From assembly GCF_900129655.1 (NCBI RefSeq), contig NZ_FQWK01000006.1:124001-188000 (forward strand): a DNA stretch of 64,000 nt. Direction: 5' to 3'. The notes beneath the pieces are model-generated. The model was not told the origin of the DNA and did no database searches. It worked only from the letters and a program-made list of their open reading frames with translations. Numbering within the stretch: the first letter of the stretch is position 1; every line of letters begins with the position of its first letter. Positions 9,114 through 17,959 of this stretch are shown here, in pieces. Source of the DNA: Bacteroides clarus YIT 12056. Lineage in GTDB: Bacteria > Bacteroidota > Bacteroidia > Bacteroidales > Bacteroidaceae. The translations under genes were made by a program, and so were the position numbers.

Positions 9114-10193
9114 ATGCGTATATTCCATATTATCACTCATTTTGATATAGGAGGAGCAGAAAGGGTAGCTGTTAACATAGCCAAATCACCAACTGTAGGG
9201 ATGGAATATCATCTTGTAGAAGTTGTTCGAGGAAATGGAGAATTCAGTCAATCTTTTATTAAAGAATTACATGACTGCGGCATTTGTTTCCATCGTTCGC
9301 ATATTACAAACAATAAAATTGCAATAATATTGTTTCCTTTATGGTTCATATATCTATCGTTTAAATGGAAACCGCAAATAATCCATACACATACAGAAAT
9401 ACCAGACCTAAGTATATATTTATGGTATAAAATGTTTGGGTGGATATTCCCAGGCACAAAATATGTCCGCACAATCCACAATACAGAATTATGGAATCAA
9501 TGGCCTCAAATAGGCTGTAAAGTTGAAGCTTTTTTCAAGAAAAGACATGCAAACATAGCTATCAGCCAATCGACACAACTATGTTATAAGCAAATTTATG
9601 GAGAAATACCACAAATTATATTCAATGGGCTACAATCTGTCAAACAAAATAAATTCGAATATATCATAGCAAACAAAATAAATATTTTATTTGCCGGAAG
9701 ATTAGAATACCAAAAAGGAGTAGATCAACTTATAGAAGTTGTAAATGCATTAAAATATAATTCCAAGTTTTATTTTCACATAGTAGGTAATGGCTCTATG
9801 AAAGGAAAAGTGCATAAAGCTTTAGGAGCATTAACTAATGTATCTTTTTATGATAAGATTTTTGGATTGAATCAATATATAGGAGATTTTGATTATTTAT
9901 TTATGCCCTCAAATCACGAAGGGCTTGCTTTGATGCCTATCGAAGCAAGTTTAGCACACACACCAACCATTATCAATAACTGCCCCGGTTTAAAAGATAC
10001 ACTTCCGGAGAAATGGCCTTTGAAAGTAAATAACAATAATGTTACTGATTTTGTCCAATTAATCTTATCACTTGAAAACACAACACATTATGAAGAATAT
10101 GTGAATATAGCATACGAGTATGCGAAAACAAATTTCTCTATTGAGAAAATGCAATATGAATATGAACAAATATACAAAAAGCATGAAATATAG
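9114..10193 (+). CDS. Family 4 glycosyltransferase
   Basis: 359 residues. The N-terminus has HFDIGGAERVAVNIAK, the glycine-rich loop typical of GT4 enzymes such as WaaG/PimB relatives. IHTHTEIPDL and VRTIHN mark the acceptor domain. FAGRLEYQKGVDQL and HEGLALMPIEAS (E-x7-E) mark the donor domain. It probably transfers a hexose, HexNAc or deoxysugar. The last 11 bp overlap the likely start of the next gene. Confidence 0.87.
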   Translation: MRIFHIITHFDIGGAERVAVNIAKSPTVGMEYHLVEVVRGNGEFSQSFIKELHDCGICFHRSHITNNKIAIILFPLWFIYLSFKWKPQIIHTHTEIPDLSIYLWYKMFGWIFPGTKYVRTIHNTELWNQWPQIGCKVEAFFKKRHANIAISQSTQLCYKQIYGEIPQIIFNGLQSVKQNKFEYIIANKINILFAGRLEYQKGVDQLIEVVNALKYNSKFYFHIVGNGSMKGKVHKALGALTNVSFYDKIFGLNQYIGDFDYLFMPSNHEGLALMPIEASLAHTPTIINNCPGLKDTLPEKWPLKVNNNNVTDFVQLILSLENTTHYEEYVNIAYEYAKTNFSIEKMQYEYEQIYKKHEI

Positions 10194-11216
10194 AATTTGT
10201 TTGATTTTGCCTTATTACGGAGTATTTCCAAACTATTTTCATCTATGGATAAATAGTGCATCGCACAATTCGTTCATAGACTTCTATATCATTACAGATA
10301 GTGACTTTTCTTATCAACTACCAGAAAATATCCATTTAAAAAAGATCTCATTAAATGAAATAAAGCAACGGCTACAAGAAAAAACTAAAAAGAAGGTTTC
10401 ATTGTCATCCCCTTATAAATTATGTGATTATAAGCCAGCTTACGGCCTCATATTTGAAGATATCGTTTGCAATTATGATTATTGGGGATGGTGTGACCCT
10501 GATATTATTTGGGGAAATCTACAACTTATTATCAATGAGAACTCTATTGAAAAATATGATGTAATAGGTGGTGGTGGCGCATTTACGATTTGTAAAAATA
10601 CTGACTTTTTGAAAAAATGTTTTTTATATACAAACTCTTCAATGCCTTCTTTTTCTTTTAACGAAGTTAGAACAACAAAGAAAAATCTAATTTTTGATGA
10701 ATGGGGAGCTACAAATATCCGAAAATATTTAAATATAAAAGAAACATCACAATATGATTGGTTGTACAGAAAAGTACTGGATGTAACTCCTCCTGATATA
10801 AAAAAACGCCATAGTCCGATGTTCATACGTTTCTGTAATTATCCTATTATTGCAAAATATGAAAATGGTCATATTTTTGCTTATTCAATTTCACCAAGCG
10901 GAATAGAAAATACACAAGAATATGCATATTGCCATTTACAAAAGAGAAAAATAAATATTATTACACAACAACTAGATTCTTTTCTACTATACAATGAAAT
11001 GTTTCTACCACTCCAAATGTTCCAAGAATGTATTTATAACACACAAAATAGTATATTAAAGCAATACCAACATAATATAGTAATGAGTAAACAGATAGGA
11101 AATACGCATAGGGGGGGGTAAAATTATTATACAAAAAAGTAAAATCAAAGCCTATAATACCTATTCTTCTAAGATTGCTACGCCATATTGGTATATATCC
11201 ACACTATAAAGTATGA
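10183..11216 (+). CDS. Phase-variable DUF6625-like putative glycosyltransferase, frame broken at poly-G (OFF)
   Basis: Paralog of the gene at 3778 (LILPYYG, FPNYF, WCDPDIIWGN, CHLQKRK). I start it at the ATG giving MKYRICLILPYYG because it matches the paralog; an in-frame ATG lies 63 bp upstream. As sequenced, the frame ends at 11121 right after eight G. With nine (or six) G it continues VKLLYKKVKSKPIIPILL to a TGA at 11214-11216, which overlaps the next ATG as ATGA, exactly as in the other coupled genes here. The full-length form would be 344 residues. The 34 extra residues are basic and may be needed for membrane association, so the OFF form may lose activity partly or fully. Confidence 0.75.
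11111..11118 (+). repeat. Poly-G tract, 8 G, slippage switch
   Basis: Run of eight G near the 3' end of the DUF6625-like gene. Six or nine G put the downstream 34 codons in frame; eight gives an early stop two bases later. It is the second such tract in the same operon, in a gene family with another copy that has no tract. Confidence 0.75.
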
Positions 11217-12313
11217 AAAATAAAAAGATTTTATTTATTCTCCATCTACCTCCACCTGTACATGGTGCATCTATGGTGGGAAAATACATACATGATAGTG
11301 AAGTAATAAATAACACTTTTGACTGTCACTATTTAAATCTTGCATTAGCAAAAGACCTAAACGACATAGGAAAAGGTGGCATGAGAAAGCTGAAAGATTT
11401 CTATAAACAGCTGAAACAGGTCAGACTACTAATAAAATCTATAAAACCACAACAATGTTACGTGACCCCTAATGCAAAAGGTGGTGCATTCTACAAAGAT
11501 TTTCTTGTAGTTATGCTCTTAAAAATAATGCGACAAAACGTAATTGTTCACTACCATAACAAAGGCGTTGCAACAAGACAAAACAGATGTTTTGATAACT
11601 TATTATACAAAATGTTCTTCAAAAATCTGAAAGTTATTCTGTTATCAGAGAATTTATATCAAGACATAAAGAAATATGTAAAGTATAAAGATGTCTATAT
11701 TTGCCCTAACGGAATACCTATTCACGAAAATCTGCCTATAGTTCCTCAAAAAGAATTCAACATTCTATTTCTATCAAATATGATGAAAGAAAAGGGTGTG
11801 TGGGATTTATTAGAGGCATGTACGATATTAAAGAAAAAAGGGAAACCTATAAAATGCCATTTTGTAGGCAAATGGAGTGATATCAAAGAAGAACAGTTTA
11901 CAGATGAAATTAACAAAAGGGAACTCACAGAATACGTATTTGCTCATGGAGCTAAATACGGTAATGAGAAAGATGTATTCCTACAAAAAACTGATGTATT
12001 TGTATTCCCAACCTATTACAATAACGAATGTTTCCCATTGGTATTGTTAGAAGCAATGGAACAAGGCCTTCCTTGTATCAGCACTAATGAAGGCGGTATT
12101 CCTTCCATTATAGAAAATGAGAAAACCGGATATATAATAGAAAAGCATTCGCCCAAAATAATTGCTGAAAAAATAGAATATTTAATGGAACATCCCCAGC
12201 AATGTGCCAACATGGGAAAAGCAGGAAGAAAAAAGTTTCTTAACGAATTCACTCTAGACAAATTCGAAGTACGAATAAAAAATATTTTAGAAGATTGTAT
12301 AATCACAGCGTAA
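11213..12313 (+). CDS. Family 4 glycosyltransferase
   Basis: 366 residues. The start LFILHLPPPVHGASMVGKYI is characteristic of a GT4 group common in Bacteroidetes capsule loci. The donor domain shows LSNMMKEKGVWDLLEA and ECFPLVLLEAMEQGLPCIS, with E-x7-E. Its ATG overlaps the TGA of the full-length form of the preceding phase-variable gene, so switching that gene may change translation of this one too. It is the last transferase of the AT-rich block. Confidence 0.87.
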   Translation: MKNKKILFILHLPPPVHGASMVGKYIHDSEVINNTFDCHYLNLALAKDLNDIGKGGMRKLKDFYKQLKQVRLLIKSIKPQQCYVTPNAKGGAFYKDFLVVMLLKIMRQNVIVHYHNKGVATRQNRCFDNLLYKMFFKNLKVILLSENLYQDIKKYVKYKDVYICPNGIPIHENLPIVPQKEFNILFLSNMMKEKGVWDLLEACTILKKKGKPIKCHFVGKWSDIKEEQFTDEINKRELTEYVFAHGAKYGNEKDVFLQKTDVFVFPTYYNNECFPLVLLEAMEQGLPCISTNEGGIPSIIENEKTGYIIEKHSPKIIAEKIEYLMEHPQQCANMGKAGRKKFLNEFTLDKFEVRIKNILEDCIITA

Positions 12314-12320
12314 CATTTCA

Positions 12321-12650
12321 GTGAAAAAAAGATTATTTGATATACACCCTTGTGTAACCACTCATCACATCGGACAAAAATATATTTTACTAACCAACAA
12401 AGATACCAATACAGATCTCACCCAAATTGCCGTAACCCAGCTAAAAGCCGGAGAAGTAGCAGAAGAGCACCTACACCCCACCATGGAAGAATTCTTCCTG
12501 TTTCAAAAAGGAGATGCAATGATGACAGTTGGCAAGGAACAGATAGCATGTAGCAGTGGAGACTTTATCAGCATACCGACTAATACCCTGCACGCTTTAA
12601 AAGCAATTACGGATATTGAAATCATAACTATAGGTTGTGCTGTTCATTGA
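12321..12650 (+). CDS. Small cupin-domain protein
   Basis: 109 residues, a single conserved cupin barrel. Motif 1 is visible as AEEHLHPTMEEFFLFQKG (two His, one Glu, metal ligands) and motif 2 as GDFISIPTNTLHAL, with the last ligand histidine. It starts with GTG, the only start that keeps the first strand. Located between the transferases and the fucose genes, so a sugar isomerase or epimerase, or a sugar-binding accessory role, is plausible but not shown. The reaction is unknown. Confidence 0.75.
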   Translation: MKKRLFDIHPCVTTHHIGQKYILLTNKDTNTDLTQIAVTQLKAGEVAEEHLHPTMEEFFLFQKGDAMMTVGKEQIACSSGDFISIPTNTLHALKAITDIEIITIGCAVH

Positions 12651-12734
12651 TATAAAAGCCAAGGCAGATAGACTATGTTTAACTGCCCAATAACGTAGAA
12701 ATAAAATAATCAATATATAGAATCGGTATTAGAT

Positions 12735-13835
12735 ATGTTAGAGAAAAACGCTAAGATTTTTATAGCCGGTCACCACGGACTGGTAGGTTCGGCTATTTGG
12801 AATAACCTGTTGCAAAGAGAATATACAAACCTGGTAGGCCGTTCGCACAAGGAGCTGGACTTGCTGGACGAAGTGGCCGTAAAAAGTTTTTTTGACGAAG
12901 AAAAACCGGACGCTGTGGTACTTGCCGCCGCCCATGTAGGGGGAATCATGGCCAACCTGCAATACCGGGCGGATTTCATTTATCAGAACTTGCAGATACA
13001 ACAGAATGTTATAGGTGAGAGTTTCCGACATGGTGTGAAAAAGCTACTCTTTTTGGGAAGTACCTGCATCTACCCGCGTGAAGCTCCGCAACCGATGAAA
13101 GAGGACGTATTACTGACTTCTCCATTGGAATATACCAATGAACCGTATGCGATTGCAAAAATAGCCGGACTGAAGATGTGCGAAAGTTTCAACCTGCAAT
13201 ACGGAACGAATTACATAGCGGTGATGCCAACCAACCTATACGGTCCGAATGATAATTTCCATTTGGAAAACAGCCATGTGCTGCCTGCCATGATACGTAA
13301 GATTTATTTAGCCAAATGCCTGAACGAAGGTAATTGGGATGCGGTAAGGAAAGACATTGATTTGCGCCCGGTAGAAGGTGTGGACGGAAGTTATACCAAT
13401 GAAGAAATAGTAGCGAAACTGGCAAAATTCGGAATTACACAAGAAGCTGTGACGCTGTGGGGTACAGGAACTCCGCTGCGTGAATTCCTATGGAGTGAGG
13501 AAATGGCGGATGCCAGCGTACACGTATTACTGAATGTTGATTTCAAGGATACTTATAATCCGGAAACAAAAGAAATACGTAACTGCCACATCAACGTAGG
13601 AACCGGAAAGGAACTCAGCATCAAGGAAGTGGCCGAGAAGATTATGGCTGAAATAGAATTTAAGGGCGAATTAAGATGGGATACAAGCAAACCGGACGGT
13701 ACGCTGCGCAAACTGACGGATGTAACCAAATTACACAATTTAGGCTGGCACCATAAAGTGGAAATAGACGAAGGTATTCACAGACTGTATGAATGGTATC
13801 TGAAAGGTATCTGTATCAACCATAAAACAAACTGA
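12735..13835 (+). CDS. fcl: GDP-L-fucose synthase
   Basis: Extended short-chain dehydrogenase, 366 residues. The NADP-binding loop is GHHGLVGS at 12-19; catalytic Tyr138 and Lys142 are in YAIAK; GSTCIYPREAPQPMKED, NLYGPNDNF and GTGTPLREFLW are diagnostic of Fcl/WcaG, the 3,5-epimerase/4-reductase that turns GDP-4-keto-6-deoxymannose into GDP-L-fucose. About 45 residues longer than the E. coli enzyme because of an insertion around RPVEGVDGSYTNEEI that I recall as common in Bacteroidetes versions. Base composition is much less AT-rich than the genes upstream. It works with gmd about 1 kb downstream. Confidence 0.95.
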   Translation: MLEKNAKIFIAGHHGLVGSAIWNNLLQREYTNLVGRSHKELDLLDEVAVKSFFDEEKPDAVVLAAAHVGGIMANLQYRADFIYQNLQIQQNVIGESFRHGVKKLLFLGSTCIYPREAPQPMKEDVLLTSPLEYTNEPYAIAKIAGLKMCESFNLQYGTNYIAVMPTNLYGPNDNFHLENSHVLPAMIRKIYLAKCLNEGNWDAVRKDIDLRPVEGVDGSYTNEEIVAKLAKFGITQEAVTLWGTGTPLREFLWSEEMADASVHVLLNVDFKDTYNPETKEIRNCHINVGTGKELSIKEVAEKIMAEIEFKGELRWDTSKPDGTLRKLTDVTKLHNLGWHHKVEIDEGIHRLYEWYLKGICINHKTN

Positions 13836-13883
13836 GCCAGATAATACGATTACCGATAAATATATACATTTTCACATTTTTTC

Positions 13884-13914
13884 TTGCTTATAATATACAT
13901 TTGACTTAATTTTG
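13884..13914 (+). promoter_or_regulatory. Bacteroides-type promoter for wecG-gmd
   Basis: TTG at 13884-13886, 20 bases, then TAATTTTG at 13907-13914, which fits the Bacteroides TTG-N19/21-TAnnTTTG form. It would start a leader RNA of roughly 95 nt carrying the ops-like element, and would allow the wecG and gmd genes to be transcribed independently of the long upstream operon. Confidence 0.65.
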
Positions 13915-13951
13915 CCGCATAAATCATACTTAAATATTAGTGTCTGTCCTA

Positions 13952-13998
13952 TTTACCTTCTGTGTGACAGGCAATAGCGTAGCGTACTCCACGGTAAA
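13952..13998 (+). promoter_or_regulatory. ops/JUMPstart-like leader element, copy 1
   Basis: A stem TTTACC/GGTAAA encloses TGTGACAGGC, AATAGCGTAGCG and TACTC. The enclosed 27 nt match copy 2 (15926-15968) at 25 positions. The core GGCAATAGCGT resembles the enterobacterial ops element GGCGGTAGCGT, where RfaH loads on RNA polymerase. It lies between promoter and start codon of the WecG-like gene. No such leader precedes the other capsule genes in the window. Confidence 0.6.
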
Positions 13999-14016
13999 CA
14001 CATTTTTCCAATATAC

Positions 14017-14736
14017 ATGTTGAAATTAAGAACAGTTTCGCTTCTGGGCTGCAGAAGTGAGCTTGATGCGTTGCCTAAAGGCAAATTGCTGATAAATACA
14101 ATCAATGCTCACTCGTATAATACAGCTCAGAGAGATACGGCATTTGCCGAAGCATTACTGAAAGGTGACGCCTTGATTCCCGATGGTGCAAGCATTGTAT
14201 TGGCCTTTAAGTTTTTAAGACATAAAAAGATAGAAAGAATTGCCGGCTGGGATTTATTTCTGCACGAAATGAATAAATTAAACCGGAAAGGCGGTACCTG
14301 TTTCTTTTTGGGCAGCAATGATGACACATTAAGGAAAATCAAAGTAAAAGCCGTCAGGCTATATCCTAACATTCAAGTCGAAACCTATTCCCCACCCTAC
14401 AAAGCTGAATTCTCCGAAAAAGACAACCAACAGATGATAGAAGCCGTAAACCGTGTAAATCCGGATTTACTATGGGTAGGTATGACCGCTCCCAAGCAGG
14501 AAAAATGGGCATACACTCATCTGAAAGAGCTGAATGTAAACGGTACGATAGGTACCATAGGCGCCGTATTCGACTTCTTCGCTGAAAACATACAACGCGC
14601 TCCATTGTGGTGGCAGGAGCATAGTCTGGAATGGCTGTACCGCCTGATAAAGGAGCCCAAAAGAATGTGGAAAAGGTATATCATAGGCAATACCCTCTTT
14701 TTAGGATACTTATTAAAAGAAAAAATATCAAATTAA
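14017..14736 (+). CDS. WecG/TagA/CpsF-family glycosyltransferase
   Basis: 239 residues, family 26. LLINTINAHSYN at the start, PDGASIVLAFKFL with the catalytic-type aspartate, ERIAGWDLF, FFLGSNDDTL, and WVGMTAPKQEKW plus GAVFDFFAENIQRAP all match the family that transfers HexNAc or N-acetylmannosaminuronate to lipid-linked sugars. It has its own promoter and an ops-like leader, and is followed 12 bp later by gmd. It likely completes or extends the repeat unit at the cytoplasmic membrane surface. Confidence 0.9.
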   Translation: MLKLRTVSLLGCRSELDALPKGKLLINTINAHSYNTAQRDTAFAEALLKGDALIPDGASIVLAFKFLRHKKIERIAGWDLFLHEMNKLNRKGGTCFFLGSNDDTLRKIKVKAVRLYPNIQVETYSPPYKAEFSEKDNQQMIEAVNRVNPDLLWVGMTAPKQEKWAYTHLKELNVNGTIGTIGAVFDFFAENIQRAPLWWQEHSLEWLYRLIKEPKRMWKRYIIGNTLFLGYLLKEKISN

Positions 14737-14748
14737 TAAATACACAAA

Positions 14749-15831
14749 ATGAAAAAAGTAGCACTGATTTCCGGTATCACCGGACAGGACGGTTCGTTCC
14801 TCGCCGAGTTTTTGATTGAAAAAGGTTATGAAGTTCACGGTATACTGCGCCGTTCGTCTTCTTTCAATACAGGACGTATAGAGCATCTGTATCTGGACGA
14901 ATGGGTACGTGACATGAAGAAAGACCGTCTGGTAAATCTGCACTACGGAGATATGACAGACAGCAGTTCGTTGATTCGCATCATCCAGCAGGTACAACCG
15001 GATGAAATATACAACCTCGCCGCGCAGAGCCATGTAAAAGTGTCTTTCGATGTACCCGAATATACGGCGGAAGCCGATGCGGTAGGTACACTGCGTATGC
15101 TGGAAGCCGTACGAATTCTGGGTATGGAGAAGAAGACAAGAATTTATCAGGCTTCTACCTCGGAACTGTTCGGTAAAGTGCAGGAAGTGCCGCAAAAAGA
15201 GACCACTCCTTTCTACCCGCGCAGTCCGTACGGTGTGGCCAAGCAGTACGGATTCTGGATTACGAAGAACTACCGCGAGAGTTACGACATGTATGCAGTA
15301 AACGGTATTCTCTTCAACCATGAGAGCGAACGCCGCGGCGAAACATTCGTAACTCGCAAAATTACACTGGCAGCCGCACGCATAGCGCAAGGATTCCAGG
15401 ACAAGTTGTATTTAGGAAATCTGGATGCACGTCGTGACTGGGGTTACGCCAAAGATTATGTGGAATGTATGTGGCTTATCCTGCAACATGACAAACCGGA
15501 AGATTTCGTGATTGCCACCGGTGAAATGCATACAGTGCGCGAATTTGCCACCCTTGCTTTTAAAGAAGCCGGTATAGAACTGCGCTGGGAAGGTGAAGGC
15601 GTGAATGAAAAGGGTATCGATGTGAAAACCGGCAAAGCGTTGGTGGAAGTAGATCCGAAATATTTCCGTCCATGTGAAGTGGAACAGTTATTGGGTGATC
15701 CGACCAAAGCAAAGACATTGCTGGGCTGGAATCCTACAAAAACGAGCTTCCCCGAACTTGTAAGAATCATGGTAGCTCATGATATGAAGTTCGCAAAGAA
15801 ATTGTATCTGAAAGCACAAATGGAAGAATAA
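14749..15831 (+). CDS. gmd: GDP-mannose 4,6-dehydratase
   Basis: 360 residues, NADP-dependent, converts GDP-D-mannose to GDP-4-keto-6-deoxymannose for GDP-fucose or GDP-rhamnose synthesis. Visible are [15 protein letters not shown] at the N-terminus, [14 protein letters not shown] (NADP-loop arginines), catalytic Tyr161 and Lys165 in YGVAK, and [16 protein letters not shown]. Length matches the family. Together with fcl it makes GDP-L-fucose available to the transferases and also for fucosylation of other surface glycans. Confidence 0.96.
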   Translation: MKKVALISGITGQDGSFLAEFLIEKGYEVHGILRRSSSFNTGRIEHLYLDEWVRDMKKDRLVNLHYGDMTDSSSLIRIIQQVQPDEIYNLAAQSHVKVSFDVPEYTAEADAVGTLRMLEAVRILGMEKKTRIYQASTSELFGKVQEVPQKETTPFYPRSPYGVAKQYGFWITKNYRESYDMYAVNGILFNHESERRGETFVTRKITLAAARIAQGFQDKLYLGNLDARRDWGYAKDYVECMWLILQHDKPEDFVIATGEMHTVREFATLAFKEAGIELRWEGEGVNEKGIDVKTGKALVEVDPKYFRPCEVEQLLGDPTKAKTLLGWNPTKTSFPELVRIMVAHDMKFAKKLYLKAQMEE

Positions 15832-15851
15832 ATACATTTTTCTCATTTTCC

Positions 15852-15882
15852 TTGTTTTGTACAAACAGAATGTATACATTTG
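15852..15882 (+). promoter_or_regulatory. Bacteroides-type promoter for the YjbH-GldLM operon
   Basis: TTG at 15852-15854, exactly 20 bases, then TACATTTG at 15875-15882. It lies directly after gmd and drives the seven-gene plus-strand run that follows. Same spacing as the promoter in front of the WecG-like gene. Confidence 0.7.
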
Positions 15883-15925
15883 TGTCGTTTTTCATTTTCT
15901 TCAATTTGTCTGTCTGTGAAACCAT

Positions 15926-15968
15926 TACCTATGTGACAGGCAAAAGCGTAGCATACTCTCCCGAGGTA
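15926..15968 (+). promoter_or_regulatory. ops/JUMPstart-like leader element, copy 2
   Basis: A stem TACCT/AGGTA encloses TGTGACAGGCAA, AAGCGTAGCA and TACTC, nearly identical to copy 1, while the closing stem differs in sequence but keeps pairing. The right arm contains GAGG, 5 nt before the ATG, so folding could also hide the ribosome site. This supports one shared regulator, probably a NusG paralog, for this operon and the wecG-gmd unit. Confidence 0.6.
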
Positions 15969-15970
15969 TA

Positions 15971-16672
15971 ATGCCTATAAAAAAATACTTATTACTATTT
16001 TTCCTGTTTTTCTGTTGCACAGTGATACGGGCGCAGTATTCCATGGGAAATACCGGCTTGTTGAACATACCCACGGCGGACATGCGGGAAACAGGTACTT
16101 TCATGGGCGGGGCTAATTACCTGCCGGACGGAATGACCCCTTTTAAATTCAATACGGGTAATTACTTCGTTAATATCACGTTTCTATCCATCTTAGAGCT
16201 GAGTTACAGATGTACGTTATTGAAAACCACCCGGTATGACGGAAAAAGAGGATATTTCCAACAAGACCGTTCAATGACGGCGCGTGTGCGCCCGTTGAAA
16301 GAAGGAAAGTATCATCCTTCCATAGTGATAGGTACCAATGACCCATTCAAAGATATGGGCACCAACTACTTCGCTACCGTTTACGGAGTGCTTACCAAGA
16401 GTTTCTCGATAGTGAAAGGCGACAGGCTGGCGCTGACTGCCGGATATTACTTCCCGCTGAACAAACACAGTGTGCAGGACGGACCGTTCGGCGGCATCAG
16501 CTACTCTCCCGCCCGATGCAGAGAAATCAGTTTCATGGCGGAATACGACTCCGATGGGTTTAACGTAGGCAGCGCCGTCAGGTTATGGAAGCATTTGTCC
16601 GTACATGTTTTTACCAGAGAGTTCAACTGCATAGCAGGCGGAATCAGGTATGAATGTACGCTGATACATTAA
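15971..16672 (+). CDS. YjbH-like outer-membrane exopolysaccharide protein, N-terminal part
   Basis: 233 residues with a signal peptide (basic start, long phenylalanine-rich core, IRAQY cut site). The mature part starts MGNTGLLNIPTADMRETG and continues with alternating beta strands and aromatic girdle residues, ending in a strand (GGIRYECTLIH), as for an outer-membrane barrel. This matches the beginning of YjbH (yjbEFGH exopolysaccharide operon of E. coli), where it is part of a single protein of about 700 residues. Here the family appears split over this gene and the next. The stop is 20 bp before the next start. Probably helps polysaccharide cross or attach to the outer membrane. Confidence 0.7.
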   Translation: MPIKKYLLLFFLFFCCTVIRAQYSMGNTGLLNIPTADMRETGTFMGGANYLPDGMTPFKFNTGNYFVNITFLSILELSYRCTLLKTTRYDGKRGYFQQDRSMTARVRPLKEGKYHPSIVIGTNDPFKDMGTNYFATVYGVLTKSFSIVKGDRLALTAGYYFPLNKHSVQDGPFGGISYSPARCREISFMAEYDSDGFNVGSAVRLWKHLSVHVFTREFNCIAGGIRYECTLIH

Positions 16673-16692
16673 CGACAAGGCTACCGGTCAGA

Positions 16693-17928
16693 ATGAAAAG
16701 AATATACATCGTTGCATTTCTGATGCTACTGTGCACCACGGCAGATGCCCAAATCATGGCGAAGCTGAAGGAAATCGGCATGGAGAATATCCGGTGCGTA
16801 CAGACGCCGGAAACGACAACAGTGGCTTTTGAGAATAATGTATACCGGGGAACATACACCGGCATAGGAAAAGCCGTTACAGCCTGCCTTGACGGTATAC
16901 CCGGCGGTAACTTGCAGATGGTGGTACTGGAAAACAGAATCCCCCGTTTATATATCGATATGCCGGACTCACTGGTACATGCCTACAAAAAAGGAGACAT
17001 CGGCCTTGCGCAAGTATACCAACGGATGCGGATATCCGTTGATACAGACAACGCCATGAAGGTATTGGAGAAAAGCGAAAAACCGGAAAACACCTCGGCA
17101 TGGAAAGTGGACGTCGTTATTTATCCGGACCTTTTTCTTGAGAACAATACCTTTGATGAGCTTTATACCTATGCGATAAACCTGAATCCGGCAGTGGAGA
17201 TGGCTCTATGGAAAGGAGCCAAAGCGACCGCACAGGTGATACTTCCCATAGCGACCAATCTGACCGGAGAAATGAAACGGGTACGGCCGGGGATAATCAC
17301 CATATCGCAGGATGTACGGCTGAAGCATAACTTATTCGGACGTCTCACTGTGGGAAACTTCACCGATAACCGCATAGGCGCCCAACTGGCGATAAAATAC
17401 CGTACCGACAACGGACGTGCAGAGGTCGGGGCCCAAATGGGAGTAACCGGGTTTTCTGCCGTAACAGCCGATGAGGGTTGGTACATCGGTACCAAAATGC
17501 GTGTGAACGCATCGGTCACGGCATCTTATTACGAACCGCATACCAACCTGCAATTCGACCTGAGCGCCAACCGCTACGTATTTGGCGACTACGGCATAAG
17601 AGGTGATTGCACACGGCATTTCGGGGAATATGCAATCGGTCTTTTCGGAATATATACAAGCGGAGAGATAAACGGCGGCTTCCATTTTGCAATCCCTTTG
17701 CCCGGAAAGAAATGGAACCGAAAAGGATTCTTCCGGGTGAAACCCGCCGACTATTTTGCATGGACTTACAGCATGGTGGCGCATGGGAAATATATCGACG
17801 AACAAATGGGAAAAAGCTATTATACCCGCCCTGACGAAAACAGAAGCGGCGGATTCTACCAACCTGATTATATCCGTTATTTCCTGATTAAGGAAGCGAA
17901 GAAAGCTCAATCAAAATCAATAAAATAA
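16693..17928 (+). CDS. YjbH-like outer-membrane protein, C-terminal part
   Basis: 411 residues when started at the ATG giving MKRIYIVAFLML, a clear signal peptide ending TTADAQ; the frame is open a further 39 bp upstream. It contains a soluble region up to about residue 130, then a barrel-like series of strands (GRLTVGNFTDNRIGAQLAIKY and similar) and a GGFHFAIPLP block as in YjbH C-termini. It follows the YjbH N-terminal-type gene, and the two together span the length of one E. coli YjbH. A pair of interacting outer-membrane proteins or a capsule secretion pore is plausible. Confidence 0.65.
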   Translation: MKRIYIVAFLMLLCTTADAQIMAKLKEIGMENIRCVQTPETTTVAFENNVYRGTYTGIGKAVTACLDGIPGGNLQMVVLENRIPRLYIDMPDSLVHAYKKGDIGLAQVYQRMRISVDTDNAMKVLEKSEKPENTSAWKVDVVIYPDLFLENNTFDELYTYAINLNPAVEMALWKGAKATAQVILPIATNLTGEMKRVRPGIITISQDVRLKHNLFGRLTVGNFTDNRIGAQLAIKYRTDNGRAEVGAQMGVTGFSAVTADEGWYIGTKMRVNASVTASYYEPHTNLQFDLSANRYVFGDYGIRGDCTRHFGEYAIGLFGIYTSGEINGGFHFAIPLPGKKWNRKGFFRVKPADYFAWTYSMVAHGKYIDEQMGKSYYTRPDENRSGGFYQPDYIRYFLIKEAKKAQSKSIK

Positions 17929-17959
17929 ATCAAATAAATTAGTTTTTAAAGACAAAATC

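Noticed and set aside
14728..15390. Minus-strand open frame opposite gmd
   Set aside because: It lies fully antisense to a clear GDP-mannose dehydratase and has no domain features.
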